From Streptosporangium lutulentum (GTDB taxonomy: Bacteria > Actinomycetota > Actinomycetes > Streptosporangiales > Streptosporangiaceae), in assembly GCF_030811455.1 (NCBI RefSeq), contig NZ_JAUSQU010000001.1, forward strand, positions 9,858,001 to 9,922,000: 64,000 nt of DNA, in the 5' to 3' direction. The position numbers and the translations under genes are program-made. Below the pieces are notes generated by a model, which saw nothing but the letters and a program-made list of their open reading frames with translations, was not told the DNA's origin and ran no database searches. This document shows positions 1 to 9,327 of the stretch, one piece after another. Position 1 is the stretch's first letter, and each line of letters starts with the position of its first letter.

Positions 1-70
1 CGATGCCCTTGAGCACCTCGAGCGTGCCGTAGCTCTTGCACACTCCCTCGGCTCTGACGACTGCGTTCAT
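1..70 (-). CDS. Amino-acid ABC transporter ATP-binding protein, N-terminal fragment (cut by window edge)
   Basis: Only the first 23 codons are inside the window. They read MNAVVRAEGVCKSYGTLEVL and continue KGI, the typical beginning of a polar amino-acid importer ATPase, before the Walker A motif. The start codon overlaps the stop of the upstream permease gene (ATGA), so the two are translationally coupled. This completes a binding protein / permease / ATPase operon. The family call rests on this short start and on context. Confidence 0.75.
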   Translation of the reverse strand, partial: MNAVVRAEGVCKSYGTLEVLKGI

Positions 71-921
71 CTGCTGAACCTGCGTTCGATGTAGTACTGG
101 CCCGCGTTGAGTACGGTCGTCGCCACGAGGTACCAGACGCATGCCACCGTGAGGAGCGGGACCTGCTGGAAGTTGCGCGAGTAGATGCCCTGAATCGAGG
201 TGAGCAGCTCGGGTACGGCTATCGCGAAAACGAGCGAGGTGGTCTTGAGCATCGAGACCACCTGGTTGCCCGTAGGCGGGATGATCACTCGCATGGCCTG
301 GGGAAGGATGATCTTCTGCAGTGTCTGGAAGCGGGTCATGCCCAGGGCGTGGGCCGCCTCGGTCTGGCCGTCGTCGACCGAGGTGAGGCCCGCGCGGACG
401 ATCTCCCCCATGTAGGCGGCCTCGTGCAGCCCCAGTCCGAGCACCGCCGCCGCCATCTGCGTGATGATCTGATTGGTGTCGAACTCGAAGAACGTCGGCC
501 CCCACGGGACGCCCACCCCGATCTTCGGGACCACGGCGGACAGGAAGTACCAGAACAGCAGCTGAACCAGTAGCGGGGTGCCGCGGAAGACCCAGATGTA
601 GAACGCGCTCAGCTTGGACAGCAGCGGATTGGGCGACATCCGCAGGACGGCGAGCAGGGCTCCGCCCGCGATGCCGACCACCATGGCGAGAAACGTGAGC
701 AACAGCGTGGTGCCGAGCCCCCGCAGGACCGCCGGGGAGAAGAGGTACTCGCCGACCACCTCCCACTGCATGCGAGGGTTGGCCGCCCACCCCTGCAGCA
801 GGAAGATCACCAGGAAGGCCAGCACCGCCGAGCCCACCCACCGGCCCGGGTGCCGAAGCGGAACCGCCTGGATCGTGGCGGTCCCCGAGCGCCGGTCGGA
901 GGTCTCGGGAGGCGTGGTCAC
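67..921 (-). CDS. Polar amino-acid ABC transporter permease (HisM/GlnP type)
   Basis: A 284-residue membrane protein with a GTG start. After a short cytoplasmic head, hydrophobic segments lie near residues 30-47, 70-95 and 110-130, with more towards the C-terminus. The cytoplasmic EAA loop that docks on the ATPase is visible around residues 165-195 (EAAYMGEIVRAG followed by EAAHALGM). It should form the channel of an importer for a charged or polar amino acid. Its start overlaps the stop of the binding-protein gene (GTGA), and its stop overlaps the ATPase start. The substrate cannot be read from the sequence. Confidence 0.92.
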   Translation of the reverse strand: MTTPPETSDRRSGTATIQAVPLRHPGRWVGSAVLAFLVIFLLQGWAANPRMQWEVVGEYLFSPAVLRGLGTTLLLTFLAMVVGIAGGALLAVLRMSPNPLLSKLSAFYIWVFRGTPLLVQLLFWYFLSAVVPKIGVGVPWGPTFFEFDTNQIITQMAAAVLGLGLHEAAYMGEIVRAGLTSVDDGQTEAAHALGMTRFQTLQKIILPQAMRVIIPPTGNQVVSMLKTTSLVFAIAVPELLTSIQGIYSRNFQQVPLLTVACVWYLVATTVLNAGQYYIERRFSR

Positions 922-1826
922 GCTGAGCCGCCGTCGACCATGGCCTTGTCAAGGGCGCCGGACGACACCTGCCATTTCGTCAGGATCTTGGCGTAGGAGC
1001 CGTTGTCCATCAGCTCCTGCAGAGCTCCCTGAACGGCCTTCACCAGGGACTGGTCCTCTTTGTTGACCAAGATCCCGTAGGGCAGGAAGCGGTAGGGCTG
1101 CCCGACCTGTTTCATCTGCCCGCCGGACTGCCCTGCCTGGTAGGCGACGGTGGGGGTGCCGCCGATGAAGGCGTTGGCCCGCCCCGTGGAGACCGCCTGG
1201 ATGCAGCCGACGGTGTCGGGGAAGACCAGCACCTTGAGCTCCGCCTTGCCCGCCGCCGAGCACTTCTTGGCCTGCTGCTGGGCGTCGTCCACCTGGGCGG
1301 TGCCCTGCTCGACGGCCGTCACCTTGCCGCAGAGATCGTCCAGCGAGGCGACCGACGCGGCGTCCTTCTCCTGGACCAGGAGCGAGCTGCTCGTCTTGAA
1401 GTAGTCGACGAAGGTGACCTTCCCGCGGCGTTCCGGCGTGTCCAGCATCGCCTGGACGGCCAGGTCGTAGCGGCGCGCCTGGACACCGGCGATGAGGCTG
1501 TCGAAGCTGGCCTGGTTGAACGTCACCTTGACGCCCATCACCTGGCCGATCGCCTTCATCAGCTCCGGCTCCAGGCCGGTGATCGACGTGTTGTCGGTGT
1601 CGAGGAAGACCAGGGGCGGGTAGTTGTGACCGGCCGCGATGTTCAGCGTGCCGCTCTGCTTGATCTTGTCGGGCAGCAGGTCGTACAGCCCTTGGTCCTT
1701 CTGTTGCGCCGGGGCGGCCACCGTGGCCTTGCCGTCGGCCGGGTCGTTCCCGCCACAAGCCGCCACGGACAGAAGTCCCGCCAGGCTGAGAGCGACAGCC
1801 ACACCGGCTTTCAAACGCATCGCCAC
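918..1826 (-). CDS. Amino-acid ABC transporter substrate-binding lipoprotein
   Basis: Solute-binding protein family 3. With the GTG start at 1826 it has 302 residues; a purine-rich GAGGGGG lies about 6 nt upstream of that codon, closer to ideal than for the ATG two codons later. The N-terminus is a lipoprotein signal with lipobox SVAAC, the lipidated Cys being about residue 24. The mature part has the two-lobed family-3 fold (for example INPPLVFLD-like text NYPPLVF and the hinge region FVDYF). It should catch the amino acid outside the membrane and hand it to the permease encoded next. The divergent LysR gene probably controls the operon. Confidence 0.92.
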   Translation of the reverse strand: MAMRLKAGVAVALSLAGLLSVAACGGNDPADGKATVAAPAQQKDQGLYDLLPDKIKQSGTLNIAAGHNYPPLVFLDTDNTSITGLEPELMKAIGQVMGVKVTFNQASFDSLIAGVQARRYDLAVQAMLDTPERRGKVTFVDYFKTSSSLLVQEKDAASVASLDDLCGKVTAVEQGTAQVDDAQQQAKKCSAAGKAELKVLVFPDTVGCIQAVSTGRANAFIGGTPTVAYQAGQSGGQMKQVGQPYRFLPYGILVNKEDQSLVKAVQGALQELMDNGSYAKILTKWQVSSGALDKAMVDGGSA

Positions 1827-2054
1827 AGGACACCCCCTCTCAGGTGAAACGCCGTTTTCATTAGTCCCTAATGATGGGAGTCCGGCGTGAGAAAACAAGA
1901 TGAACCAGAACGCCGGTTCGCGCACAGGTTGTTCAGCTGTCCTTATCCTCGGCAACAACCTCCACCTGCATATACGACGTGGGCGCCGGATCTGTCATGG
2001 ACGGGCAAGCGTCAGCTCTAGTGGGCATGAGTTCCCTGCTGTTAAGTTGTGCCG

Positions 2055-2990
2055 ATGCTGACCCCGATCCAGTTGCGGGCAATTCGCGAGGTGGTCGCCA
2101 CCGGCTCGCTCCGGACGGCCGCCAAGCGCCTCGGATTCACCCCTTCGGCCGTCTCGCAGCAGATCTCGTCCCTCGAACGCACACTCGGCGTCCAGCTGTT
2201 CGAACGCTCCCCACGCAGCGTGCGCCCCACCGCGGCGGGGGCTCAGCTCGCCCGCAAGGCGGCCAGGCTGCTGGCCGAGCTGGAGGCGACCGAGGACGAG
2301 ATGCGCTCGTTCGCCACCGCGCATCGGGGCAGGCTGCATCTGGGAAGCTTCTGGTCAGCCGGCTTCCGGCTGGTGCCGGCCGTGCTCGCCGAGTTCCTGC
2401 GCGACCGCCCGCAGGTGGACGTCAGATACGAGGAAGGGGACCCACAGGTCACCATCCCCGCCGTCATCGAAGGGCGGCTCGACCTGGCCGTGGTGTTCGA
2501 GTACGGGATGGTCCCGCACAGCTGGCCCAGAGATCTGGACATGACGTTGATCATGGAGGAGCCGCTCTACCTGCTGGTGCCGACCGGCCATCGGCTGGCC
2601 GGCAGGAAGCGCATTCAGTTCGGCGAGCTCGCCGCCGACCGGTGGATCTCCTACACGGAGGGCATGGACGCCGCGCGCAACCTGTCGTACATCTGCGCGG
2701 CCGGCGGTTTCCAGCCTGACGTGTTGTTCCGCACCAACGACTACAACCTGCCCTTCGAGCTCGTGCGCAAAGGGCTGGGGGTCGCGATCGTGCCGGAGCT
2801 GGCCATGATCGAGTCACATGATGTGTACGCGTTCAAGCTCGGCAACCCGGCTCATGTCCGGAGGGTTTCCACCGTGCGCCGCGCCGCCGACCCCAACCTC
2901 CTCTTCAACCATGCGATCAGCAGGCTCAGGACGGCCGCCGAGGCTCTCGACCGGCGGACGGACTTCCCGACGGCCCTGGCGGGTGACTGA
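2055..2990 (+). CDS. LysR-family transcriptional regulator
   Basis: A 311-residue LysR protein. The winged helix-turn-helix lies at residues 1-60 (SLRTAAKRLGFTPSAVSQQI), followed by the linker helix and a periplasmic-binding-like effector domain to about residue 295. The ATG at 2055 is preferred to the GTG at 2049: a -10 box TAAGTT at 2043-2048 ends exactly 6 nt before it, as in leaderless actinobacterial mRNAs. It is transcribed away from the amino-acid importer operon, with about 230 bp between the two starts. Regulation of that operon is therefore likely, probably in response to its substrate. The effector is unknown. Confidence 0.9.
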   Translation: MLTPIQLRAIREVVATGSLRTAAKRLGFTPSAVSQQISSLERTLGVQLFERSPRSVRPTAAGAQLARKAARLLAELEATEDEMRSFATAHRGRLHLGSFWSAGFRLVPAVLAEFLRDRPQVDVRYEEGDPQVTIPAVIEGRLDLAVVFEYGMVPHSWPRDLDMTLIMEEPLYLLVPTGHRLAGRKRIQFGELAADRWISYTEGMDAARNLSYICAAGGFQPDVLFRTNDYNLPFELVRKGLGVAIVPELAMIESHDVYAFKLGNPAHVRRVSTVRRAADPNLLFNHAISRLRTAAEALDRRTDFPTALAGD

Positions 2991-3047
2991 CGCGGCGTCG
3001 GTAGTGCTTTGGCCACTTATCGGCCGTTGCTGAGAAGATGTCGGGAT

Positions 3048-5300
3048 ATGGATCGCATCGACCTGGTTCCGCGCCTCGCCCGGGTGGTGGTCATCGCCGT
3101 CCTCGGCGGGTTCGCCGGCGTCTACGTGCTCGCGGAGCTGCCCTCGCCCGCGCCCGTGCTGATCGCGGTGGCGGCCTTCCTGGTTCAGGTCGCCTACGTC
3201 CTGCCGGGCGCGCGGCCGTGGTGGTTGCTCGCGGCGCAGGCCGGTCTGGGGTGCCTGGGCGTGCTCGGCTTCGGAATATCGGTGGGGATGCTCGGCTTCG
3301 TGGCCGGGTCGCTGCTGCTGACCGCCGCCTGGCCCGTCGCGGTGCTCGTCGTGGCGGCCGCCGGGATCATCTCGCTGTCACCGGACGCCACGATCACCAC
3401 GCTGCTGATCGCCCTGGTGATCTACGGGCTGGCCCGGATGATCGAGCTGGTGGACGAACTGTTCACGGCACGGCTTGAGCTGGCCATGGCGGCCGTGGCC
3501 GAGGAGCGACTGCAGATCGCCGCCGAGCTGAACGCCGGCGTCGGCCGGAGCCTGGCGGTCGTCGGAAGGCTCGATCCGGAAAGGCCCGAGATGCTCGGCG
3601 AGGTCCTGGCCGTCGCCCGGCAGGCCCTGGCCGACGCCCGCGCCGCCGCCGTCGACTACCGGTCCCTCTCCCTGGCCCCCGACACCTCGTCGGCCCGCGC
3701 CCTCCTTCTCGCGGCCGGAGTCGAGGTCGAGGTCCGCGTCGGCCACACCGAGCCCCTCGGCCCGACCGGCGCCCTCCTCGCCGTCGCCCTCCGCGACGCG
3801 GTCTCCGATTCCGTACGGCACGGCACCGCCCGCCACTGCCTCATCGAGACCTCCGAGTCCGAGGACTCCGTACGGCTCCGCGTCGTCCACGACGCCCCTC
3901 GCACCGCCGTCCAGGCCGCCGAGGCCCTCTCCGAAGCCCAGGCCCGCATCGTCTCCGCCCACGGGACCCTGACCCTCGACCTCGCCCCCGACGGCCGTCT
4001 CACCGTCGACGCCCGTGTCCCCAAGACCCCGCCCGCCCGGCCGGCGGCGATCGGCGCGGCGGACCCGGCGACGGGTACCCCGGACGGGGCGAGCGGCGAA
4101 GCGGGTGCCGGCGGGCGTCCCGGCGGTGTCTCCGGGCGTCCCGGCGCCGGACGCTTCGGCTTCGGACGCTTCGGCTTCGGGCGTCTCGACGTCGGGCGTC
4201 TCGGCACGGTGGAGAACGCGGACTCGGCGTATCGGCTGTCGGTGGCGTTGCTGGCGGCCGTGCTGGTGGGATTCTGCGCGAAGGCGCTGTTGCGGGTGAC
4301 GGCGGAGACGCTGCTCCCGGTCGCGGTGTGCCTGGGCCTGGTCGTCTTCCTGCATCTCAGGTCGGTGAGAGGACGGCATCCGTGGAACCTGCTGGTGATG
4401 GCCGCCCTGACCTACCTGCCGATCCTCGTGTTCGGGTCGGGCTGGTTGGTGGTGGCGGGATTCCTGGCCGGACCGTTGCTGCTGGCCCTCCCTCCGGTGG
4501 CGGCGTGGCCGCTGGTCGCGGGGGTCATGGGCAGCGTGGCGGGGAGCGCCATGATCATGGATCTCGACCCCGAGGTGGTCGCCAACCTCACGATCAGCAC
4601 GCTGGTGACCGGGCTGGTCATCTACGGCCTGGGCACGCTGGCCCGGCTGGTCAAGGAGCTCCAGACCGCCAGGGAGCGGCTGGCGAGCGCGGCCGTCGTC
4701 CAGGAAAGGCTCCGGACCGCCAGAGACCTGCACGACCTTCTCGGCCACAGCCTCGCCGCGATCCTCCTCAAGTGCGAGCTCGCCCGCCGTCTCGCCGGCA
4801 GGGACCCGGAGCGGGCAAGGGCCGAGCTGGCCGACGTCGTCGAGATGGCCGAGCGGGCGGTGGCCGACATGCGCGGGGTGTCGGGGGACGGGTGGGAGAT
4901 GTCCCTGGAGGCCGAGGCCGAGTCGGCCAGGTCGGTGCTGGCCGCCGCGGGGATCGAGACGGAGCTCGACCTCTCCCACGACCTCCTGCCGCCGCGGGTG
5001 GCCACCGTACTGAGCGCTGTGCTCCGCGAGGCCGTGACCAACGTCCTGCGCCACAGCTCCGCCCGGCGCTGTGTCATCAGGACCACGTCCGAGGGGCTCA
5101 GCGTGGCCAACGACGGGGCGCCCGCCGTGGGGAAGAAGCCGGGGTCCGGGATCGGCAACCTGACCACCCGGCTGGCCGCCCTCGACGGCAGGCTCACGAC
5201 CCGGACCGACGACGGCTGGTTCGAGCTGCGCGCCGTACTGTCCCTGCCGACGGGGACTCCGGTGGCCGGGCGTTCCCAGGCCGCCGTGGGCGGGCGCTGA
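3048..5300 (+). CDS. Tandem-duplicated NarL/DesK-type sensor histidine kinase with a degenerate first half
   Basis: A 750-residue membrane kinase made of two copies of the same module: transmembrane bundle, HisKA_3 dimerisation helix, HATPase. In the second copy the helix reads RTARDLHDLLGHSLAA with the phospho-acceptor His at residue 562, an N-box with Asn (REAVTN) and a G-box (GSGIGNLTTRL). In the first copy the matching helix reads AAELNAGVGRSLAV, with Asn 162 in place of His, and the N-box Asn is Asp (RDAVSD), so it should be catalytically dead. A Gly/Arg/Phe-rich linker near 4147-4205 joins them. The start ATG follows a short gap after the LysR gene. The convergent response regulator at 5319-5924 is the likely partner. 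Confidence 0.88.
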   Translation: MDRIDLVPRLARVVVIAVLGGFAGVYVLAELPSPAPVLIAVAAFLVQVAYVLPGARPWWLLAAQAGLGCLGVLGFGISVGMLGFVAGSLLLTAAWPVAVLVVAAAGIISLSPDATITTLLIALVIYGLARMIELVDELFTARLELAMAAVAEERLQIAAELNAGVGRSLAVVGRLDPERPEMLGEVLAVARQALADARAAAVDYRSLSLAPDTSSARALLLAAGVEVEVRVGHTEPLGPTGALLAVALRDAVSDSVRHGTARHCLIETSESEDSVRLRVVHDAPRTAVQAAEALSEAQARIVSAHGTLTLDLAPDGRLTVDARVPKTPPARPAAIGAADPATGTPDGASGEAGAGGRPGGVSGRPGAGRFGFGRFGFGRLDVGRLGTVENADSAYRLSVALLAAVLVGFCAKALLRVTAETLLPVAVCLGLVVFLHLRSVRGRHPWNLLVMAALTYLPILVFGSGWLVVAGFLAGPLLLALPPVAAWPLVAGVMGSVAGSAMIMDLDPEVVANLTISTLVTGLVIYGLGTLARLVKELQTARERLASAAVVQERLRTARDLHDLLGHSLAAILLKCELARRLAGRDPERARAELADVVEMAERAVADMRGVSGDGWEMSLEAEAESARSVLAAAGIETELDLSHDLLPPRVATVLSAVLREAVTNVLRHSSARRCVIRTTSEGLSVANDGAPAVGKKPGSGIGNLTTRLAALDGRLTTRTDDGWFELRAVLSLPTGTPVAGRSQAAVGGR

Positions 5301-5318
5301 GGGGCTCGTGGCGCTCGG

Positions 5319-5924
5319 CTAGATCCAGCCCGCCTCGGTGGCGATGCGGACCGCGTCGGTGCGGTTGCGGGCGTTGAGCTTGGCCACGATCGCGGTGAGG
5401 TAGTTGCGGACGGTTCCCGCGGTCAGGTGGAGCCGGGCGGCGATCTCGGGTGCGTCGGTGCCCTGCGCGACGAGGCGGAGCACGTCGGTGTCGCGAGGGG
5501 TGAGCGGGTTGTCGGCGAGGTCCCAGGCGGTGACGGCGAGCTTCGGGTCCAGCACCCGCCGGCCGGCGGCGACCGCGTGGATGGCGTCGACCAGTTCCTC
5601 GGGCGGGGCGGTCTTGAGCAGGAAGCCGTTGACCCCGGCGGCCAGGGCCTTGCGGAGGTGGCCCGGCTTTCCGTTCCCGGTCAGCAGCAGCGTGCGGCAT
5701 TCGGGCAACCGGTCGCGAAGTGAGGCCGCGGCGGCCAGGCCGTCCATGACGGGCATGTCGATGTCGAGCACGGCGACGTCCGGACGGTGTTCGAGCGCCG
5801 CGGGGAGAACCTGGTCACCGGAACCGACCGCGGCGACCACGGTGAGATCGGACTCCAGTTCCAGCAGCGCGACGAGGGCGCCTCGGACCACATGCTGATC
5901 TTCGGCGAGGAGAACCTTGAGCAT
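5319..5924 (-). CDS. DesR-like response regulator, NarL/LuxR family
   Basis: A 201-residue two-domain response regulator. The receiver domain occupies residues 1-120, with acidic pocket E8/D9, phospho-acceptor Asp 54 (AVLD) and Lys 103 or so in FLLK. A LuxR-type helix-turn-helix lies at about 137-200 (LTPRDTDVLRLVAQG, then GTVRNYLTAIVAKLN). It is convergent with the tandem kinase gene (18 bp between the stops) and divergent from the ABC exporter genes. Phosphorylation by the kinase and control of the exporter is the natural reading. An inverted repeat at 5944-5958 in the divergent gap is a candidate binding site. Confidence 0.92.
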   Translation of the reverse strand: MLKVLLAEDQHVVRGALVALLELESDLTVVAAVGSGDQVLPAALEHRPDVAVLDIDMPVMDGLAAAASLRDRLPECRTLLLTGNGKPGHLRKALAAGVNGFLLKTAPPEELVDAIHAVAAGRRVLDPKLAVTAWDLADNPLTPRDTDVLRLVAQGTDAPEIAARLHLTAGTVRNYLTAIVAKLNARNRTDAVRIATEAGWI

Positions 5925-5943
5925 GTGGTCATATGTACCAGTT

Positions 5944-5958
5944 CATGACGAGGTCATG
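5944..5958. promoter_or_regulatory. Candidate operator for the DesR-like regulator
   Basis: Perfect inverted repeat CATGAC-GAG-GTCATG in the 91-bp gap between the divergent response-regulator gene and the ABC exporter ATPase gene. The position fits a site controlling one or both genes. That the regulator binds here is inference. Confidence 0.4.
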
Positions 5959-6015
5959 GTTCATCGGTGAGGACGTCTCTGGGCCGGAGATCACGCGCTC
6001 GGAAGACTCGTCCCC

Positions 6016-6747
6016 ATGAACAACGTGGTGCGTCTGGACGCTGTGAGCAAGGTGTACGGCAGGGGGCAGAGCGCGGTGGCCGCCCTCCGCGAGGTGACGA
6101 TCGGCCTTCCGCAGGGTGGTTTCACGGCGGTGATGGGCCCCTCGGGCTCGGGTAAGAGCACGTTCCTGCACTGCGCGGCGGGCCTGGACAAGCCGACCTC
6201 GGGATCGGTGCGGCTCGGCGGCACGGAGTTGTCGAGGATGAACGAGACCGAGCTGACCGAGCTGCGTCGCGAGCGGATCGGGTTCGTGTTCCAGGCCTTC
6301 AACCTGGTGCCGTCGCTGACCGTGACGCAGAACATCACGTTGCCGCTCCGGCTGGCCGGGGCGAGAACGGACAGGGCCTGGCTGGAGGAGGTCGTCGAGC
6401 GGGTCGGGCTGACCGGCCGGTTGGACCACCGGCCCGCGCAACTGTCCGGCGGGCAGCAGCAGCGGGTCGCGATCGCCCGTGCCCTGGTGGCCAGGCCCGA
6501 GGTGGTCTTCGGCGACGAACCGACCGGCGCCCTGGACATGATGACGGCTCGCGACGTGCTGGCCCTGCTCCGCGAGGTGGTGGACGGGCTGGGACAGACC
6601 GTGGTGATGGTCACCCACGACCCGATCGCCGCCTCCTACGCCGACACCGTTCTCTTCCTCGCGGACGGCCGCATCGTCGACTCCGTGACCGCCCCGACCG
6701 TCGAGACGGTCGCCGAGCGCATGACCCGCCTGGGAGCGTACGTCTGA
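6016..6747 (+). CDS. ABC exporter ATP-binding protein (MacB/LolD type)
   Basis: A 243-residue ATPase with Walker A GPSGSGKST at residues 41-49, Q-loop FQAFNLVP, signature LSGGQQQRVAIARAL, Walker B VVFGDEP and H-loop VTHD. This subgroup works with FtsX/MacB-like permeases to drive extrusion or mechanotransmission rather than uptake. Its stop overlaps the start of the permease gene by one base (TGATG). It is divergent from the DesR-like regulator, as in many actinobacterial kinase/regulator/exporter loci that respond to peptide antibiotics or envelope stress. The substrate is unknown. Confidence 0.93.
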   Translation: MNNVVRLDAVSKVYGRGQSAVAALREVTIGLPQGGFTAVMGPSGSGKSTFLHCAAGLDKPTSGSVRLGGTELSRMNETELTELRRERIGFVFQAFNLVPSLTVTQNITLPLRLAGARTDRAWLEEVVERVGLTGRLDHRPAQLSGGQQQRVAIARALVARPEVVFGDEPTGALDMMTARDVLALLREVVDGLGQTVVMVTHDPIAASYADTVLFLADGRIVDSVTAPTVETVAERMTRLGAYV

Positions 6748-9278
6748 TGATCTCCTTCGCCCTGCACAACCTGCGCCACCGCAAGGCCTCCTTCGCCGGG
6801 GCCTTCCTGGCGCTGCTCTGCGCCGCGGCACTCGTCTGCGCCTTCGGCACACTGCTGGAGACCGGCCTGCGCGGCACCGTCTCCGCCGCCCGTTACGCCG
6901 GAACCCCGGTGATCGTCGCCGGTGACCAGAACGTCCGGGAGACGATCCGCAAGTCCGAGGACAAGGTCAAGGTCAAGGCCAAGCCCATCGCCGAACGGGC
7001 GTGGATCGCGGCCGGGCTGGCCGGCAGGCTCCGGGAGGTGCCCGGCGTGACCTCGGTCGTCACGGAGGTGACCTTTCCGGCCTACCTCACCGGGGAGTCC
7101 TCGGGAACGGCCGCGGAACCCGGTGCCTCCGCGAGTCAGGTCTCACCGCCGGTCCCCCTCCTGGGACACGGCTGGGAGTCGGCCGCTCTCACCCCCTTCA
7201 CCCTGGCCGAAGGCCGGGCGCCGGCGGCGGACGACGAAGTCGTCACCGACGCGGCCACCGGCCTTCGCGTGGGCTCCCGCGTCACGATCCAGTCCACTGC
7301 CACGCCACGCGTCTACCGGGTGGCCGGCGTGACCGCGCAGGCGCTGGAGAACCAGCCCACTATCTTCTTCTCCACGGCGGAGGCCCGCCGCCTGGCCGGC
7401 CGTCCCGGCCTGGTCAGCGCGATCGGCGTCTTTCCCGCCACGGATGTCACCGCCGCGCTCAAGGACGCCTCCGCACCGGACCCCGCCGCGCAGGCGCCCG
7501 CCGCGATGAAGGGCGCCGTCGCGGTGGCGTACACCGGCGCCGCCCGTGGCCCGCTGGAGTTCCTCGACGCCGACAAGTCACGGATCAAGCTGATCAGTCT
7601 CGGCGGCGCGCTCGGAGGCACCTCGCTCCTGGTCGCGATCATCGTGGTGGTGGGGACGTTCGCGCTCTCCATCCAGCAGCGCCTTCGTGAGATCGCACTG
7701 CTGCGGGCCGTCGCCGCCACCCCCGGGCAGATCAGGAAGATGATCGGCTGTGAGGCACTGCTGATCGGCCTCCCCGCCGGAGCGGCCGGCGCCCTCCTCG
7801 GTACCGGGCTCGCCCTCTGGTTGCGTGCCAGGTTCGTGGAGCTCGGCGCGATGCCGGTCAACCTGGACCTGGTGGTGAGCCCGTTCCCGATCATCGTCGC
7901 CGTCCTGGCCACGGTCGCCGCGGCCTGGACCGCCGCTCGCGTCTCGGCCCGCCGTACGGCACGGGTCAGGCCGGTCGAGGCGCTCGGCGACGCCGGGCCG
8001 GGCCCGGCCCGGCTGCCCGTGGTCCGCGTACTGGCCGGGCTGGGCTGCGTGGCAGGCGGCGTGACCCTCACGATCGTGCTCTCCACGCTCTCGTCCGAGG
8101 CCGCGTCCAGCCCGGTCACGATGCTGACGGCCCTGATCTGGGCGGTCGCCGTGGCCCTGCTCGGCCCCGTCGTCGCACGGATCCTCGTCGCCGTGCCGGC
8201 CCTGCTGCTCCGCGCCTCCGGGGCGGGCGGTTACCTCGCCGCCGCCAACCTCCTCACCGGCGCCCGCCGCCTGGCCTCCGTCATCGCCCCGCTCACCCTG
8301 ATGGTGACCATGACCTGCACGATCCTCTTCGTCCAGGACACGACGGGCCACGCCGCCGCCGGCCAGCTGCGCGACGGCACCCGCGCCGCCCACGTGCTCG
8401 GGCCGCGCGTTCCCACCACCGCGGTCGAGGCCGTACGGCGCGCGCCCGGGGTCACCGCGGTCACCGAGGTCCTGCACACCACGGTCCGGATCGGCCTCGC
8501 CAAGCACGGAGCCCAGGCCGTCACCCCCGCCGGGCTCGGGCAGACCACGGACCTGGGCGTGAGTTCCGGCTCGATCGGGCTCCTGGCCGAGGACACCGTG
8601 GCGGTCAGCGAGAAGCTGGGCTTCGAGGTCGGCGACCGGATCGGGCTCACGCTCGGCGACGGCACGCCCGCCTCGTTGAAGGTCGTCGCGACCTACACCC
8701 GCAATCTCGGCTTCGGCGACCTCACCCTGGCCCGCGGACTGGTGGCCGCCCACGTCGACAACCCCCTCAGCGACACCGTTCTCGTCGCCGGATCCTCGGC
8801 CGCCGGCCTCGCGAAGGCCCTGCGGAACTTCCCCGGGATCGCGGTGGCGGACCGGGCGACCGTCGTGGCCGAGCGCGAGCAGGCCGGCGCCGAGATCAAC
8901 TACGTGGCCATGGGCCTGATCATCGCGTTCACGGCCATCGCGGTCGTCAACACCCTCGCCATGGCCACCTCGGACCGCGCCCGCGAGTTCGCCCTGCTCC
9001 GCCTCGTCGGCACCACCCGCCGCCAGGTCCTGCGGATGCTCCGCCTGGAGACCCTGTCCGTGGTCGCCGTCTCGGTGCTCCTCGGCACGGCCGCCGCCCT
9101 GGTCACGATCTCCGCCTTCAGCGTCGGCATGACCGGCTCCGCCCTGCCCTACGTCCCCCCTCTCACCTATGCCCTGATCGTCGCGGGGGCGGTGATCCTG
9201 GCGTGGGCCGCCACCGGCGTCCCTGCCCGTTTCGCCCTCCGAGGCCGCCCCGCCGACACCATCGGCGCCCGCGAGTAA
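6747..9278 (+). CDS. FtsX/MacB-family ABC exporter permease
   Basis: An 843-residue membrane protein. One transmembrane helix near residues 15-37 is followed by a large extracellular domain. Three helices then sit around 290-400 (FtsX domain 1), with further helices around 430-500. A second extracellular region precedes the final FtsX domain at about 720-835, where the text FALLRLVGTTRRQVLRML is the typical cytoplasmic loop. The earlier counterpart loop reads IALLRAVAATPGQIRKM. This is the duplicated FtsX layout usual for actinobacterial exporters. It is encoded with the ATPase in a coupled operon and followed by a terminator. Confidence 0.92.
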   Translation: MISFALHNLRHRKASFAGAFLALLCAAALVCAFGTLLETGLRGTVSAARYAGTPVIVAGDQNVRETIRKSEDKVKVKAKPIAERAWIAAGLAGRLREVPGVTSVVTEVTFPAYLTGESSGTAAEPGASASQVSPPVPLLGHGWESAALTPFTLAEGRAPAADDEVVTDAATGLRVGSRVTIQSTATPRVYRVAGVTAQALENQPTIFFSTAEARRLAGRPGLVSAIGVFPATDVTAALKDASAPDPAAQAPAAMKGAVAVAYTGAARGPLEFLDADKSRIKLISLGGALGGTSLLVAIIVVVGTFALSIQQRLREIALLRAVAATPGQIRKMIGCEALLIGLPAGAAGALLGTGLALWLRARFVELGAMPVNLDLVVSPFPIIVAVLATVAAAWTAARVSARRTARVRPVEALGDAGPGPARLPVVRVLAGLGCVAGGVTLTIVLSTLSSEAASSPVTMLTALIWAVAVALLGPVVARILVAVPALLLRASGAGGYLAAANLLTGARRLASVIAPLTLMVTMTCTILFVQDTTGHAAAGQLRDGTRAAHVLGPRVPTTAVEAVRRAPGVTAVTEVLHTTVRIGLAKHGAQAVTPAGLGQTTDLGVSSGSIGLLAEDTVAVSEKLGFEVGDRIGLTLGDGTPASLKVVATYTRNLGFGDLTLARGLVAAHVDNPLSDTVLVAGSSAAGLAKALRNFPGIAVADRATVVAEREQAGAEINYVAMGLIIAFTAIAVVNTLAMATSDRAREFALLRLVGTTRRQVLRMLRLETLSVVAVSVLLGTAAALVTISAFSVGMTGSALPYVPPLTYALIVAGAVILAWAATGVPARFALRGRPADTIGARE

Positions 9279-9304
9279 ATCTCCCTGCCAACCCCTGTCG
9301 CCCA

Positions 9305-9327
9305 GGTCCCGGATTCCCTCCGGGACC
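9305..9327 (+). terminator. Stem-loop terminator after the ABC exporter operon
   Basis: Perfect 9-bp stem GGTCCCGGA / TCCGGGACC with a 5-nt loop, followed by TTC, 26 bp after the permease stop codon. Confidence 0.7.
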
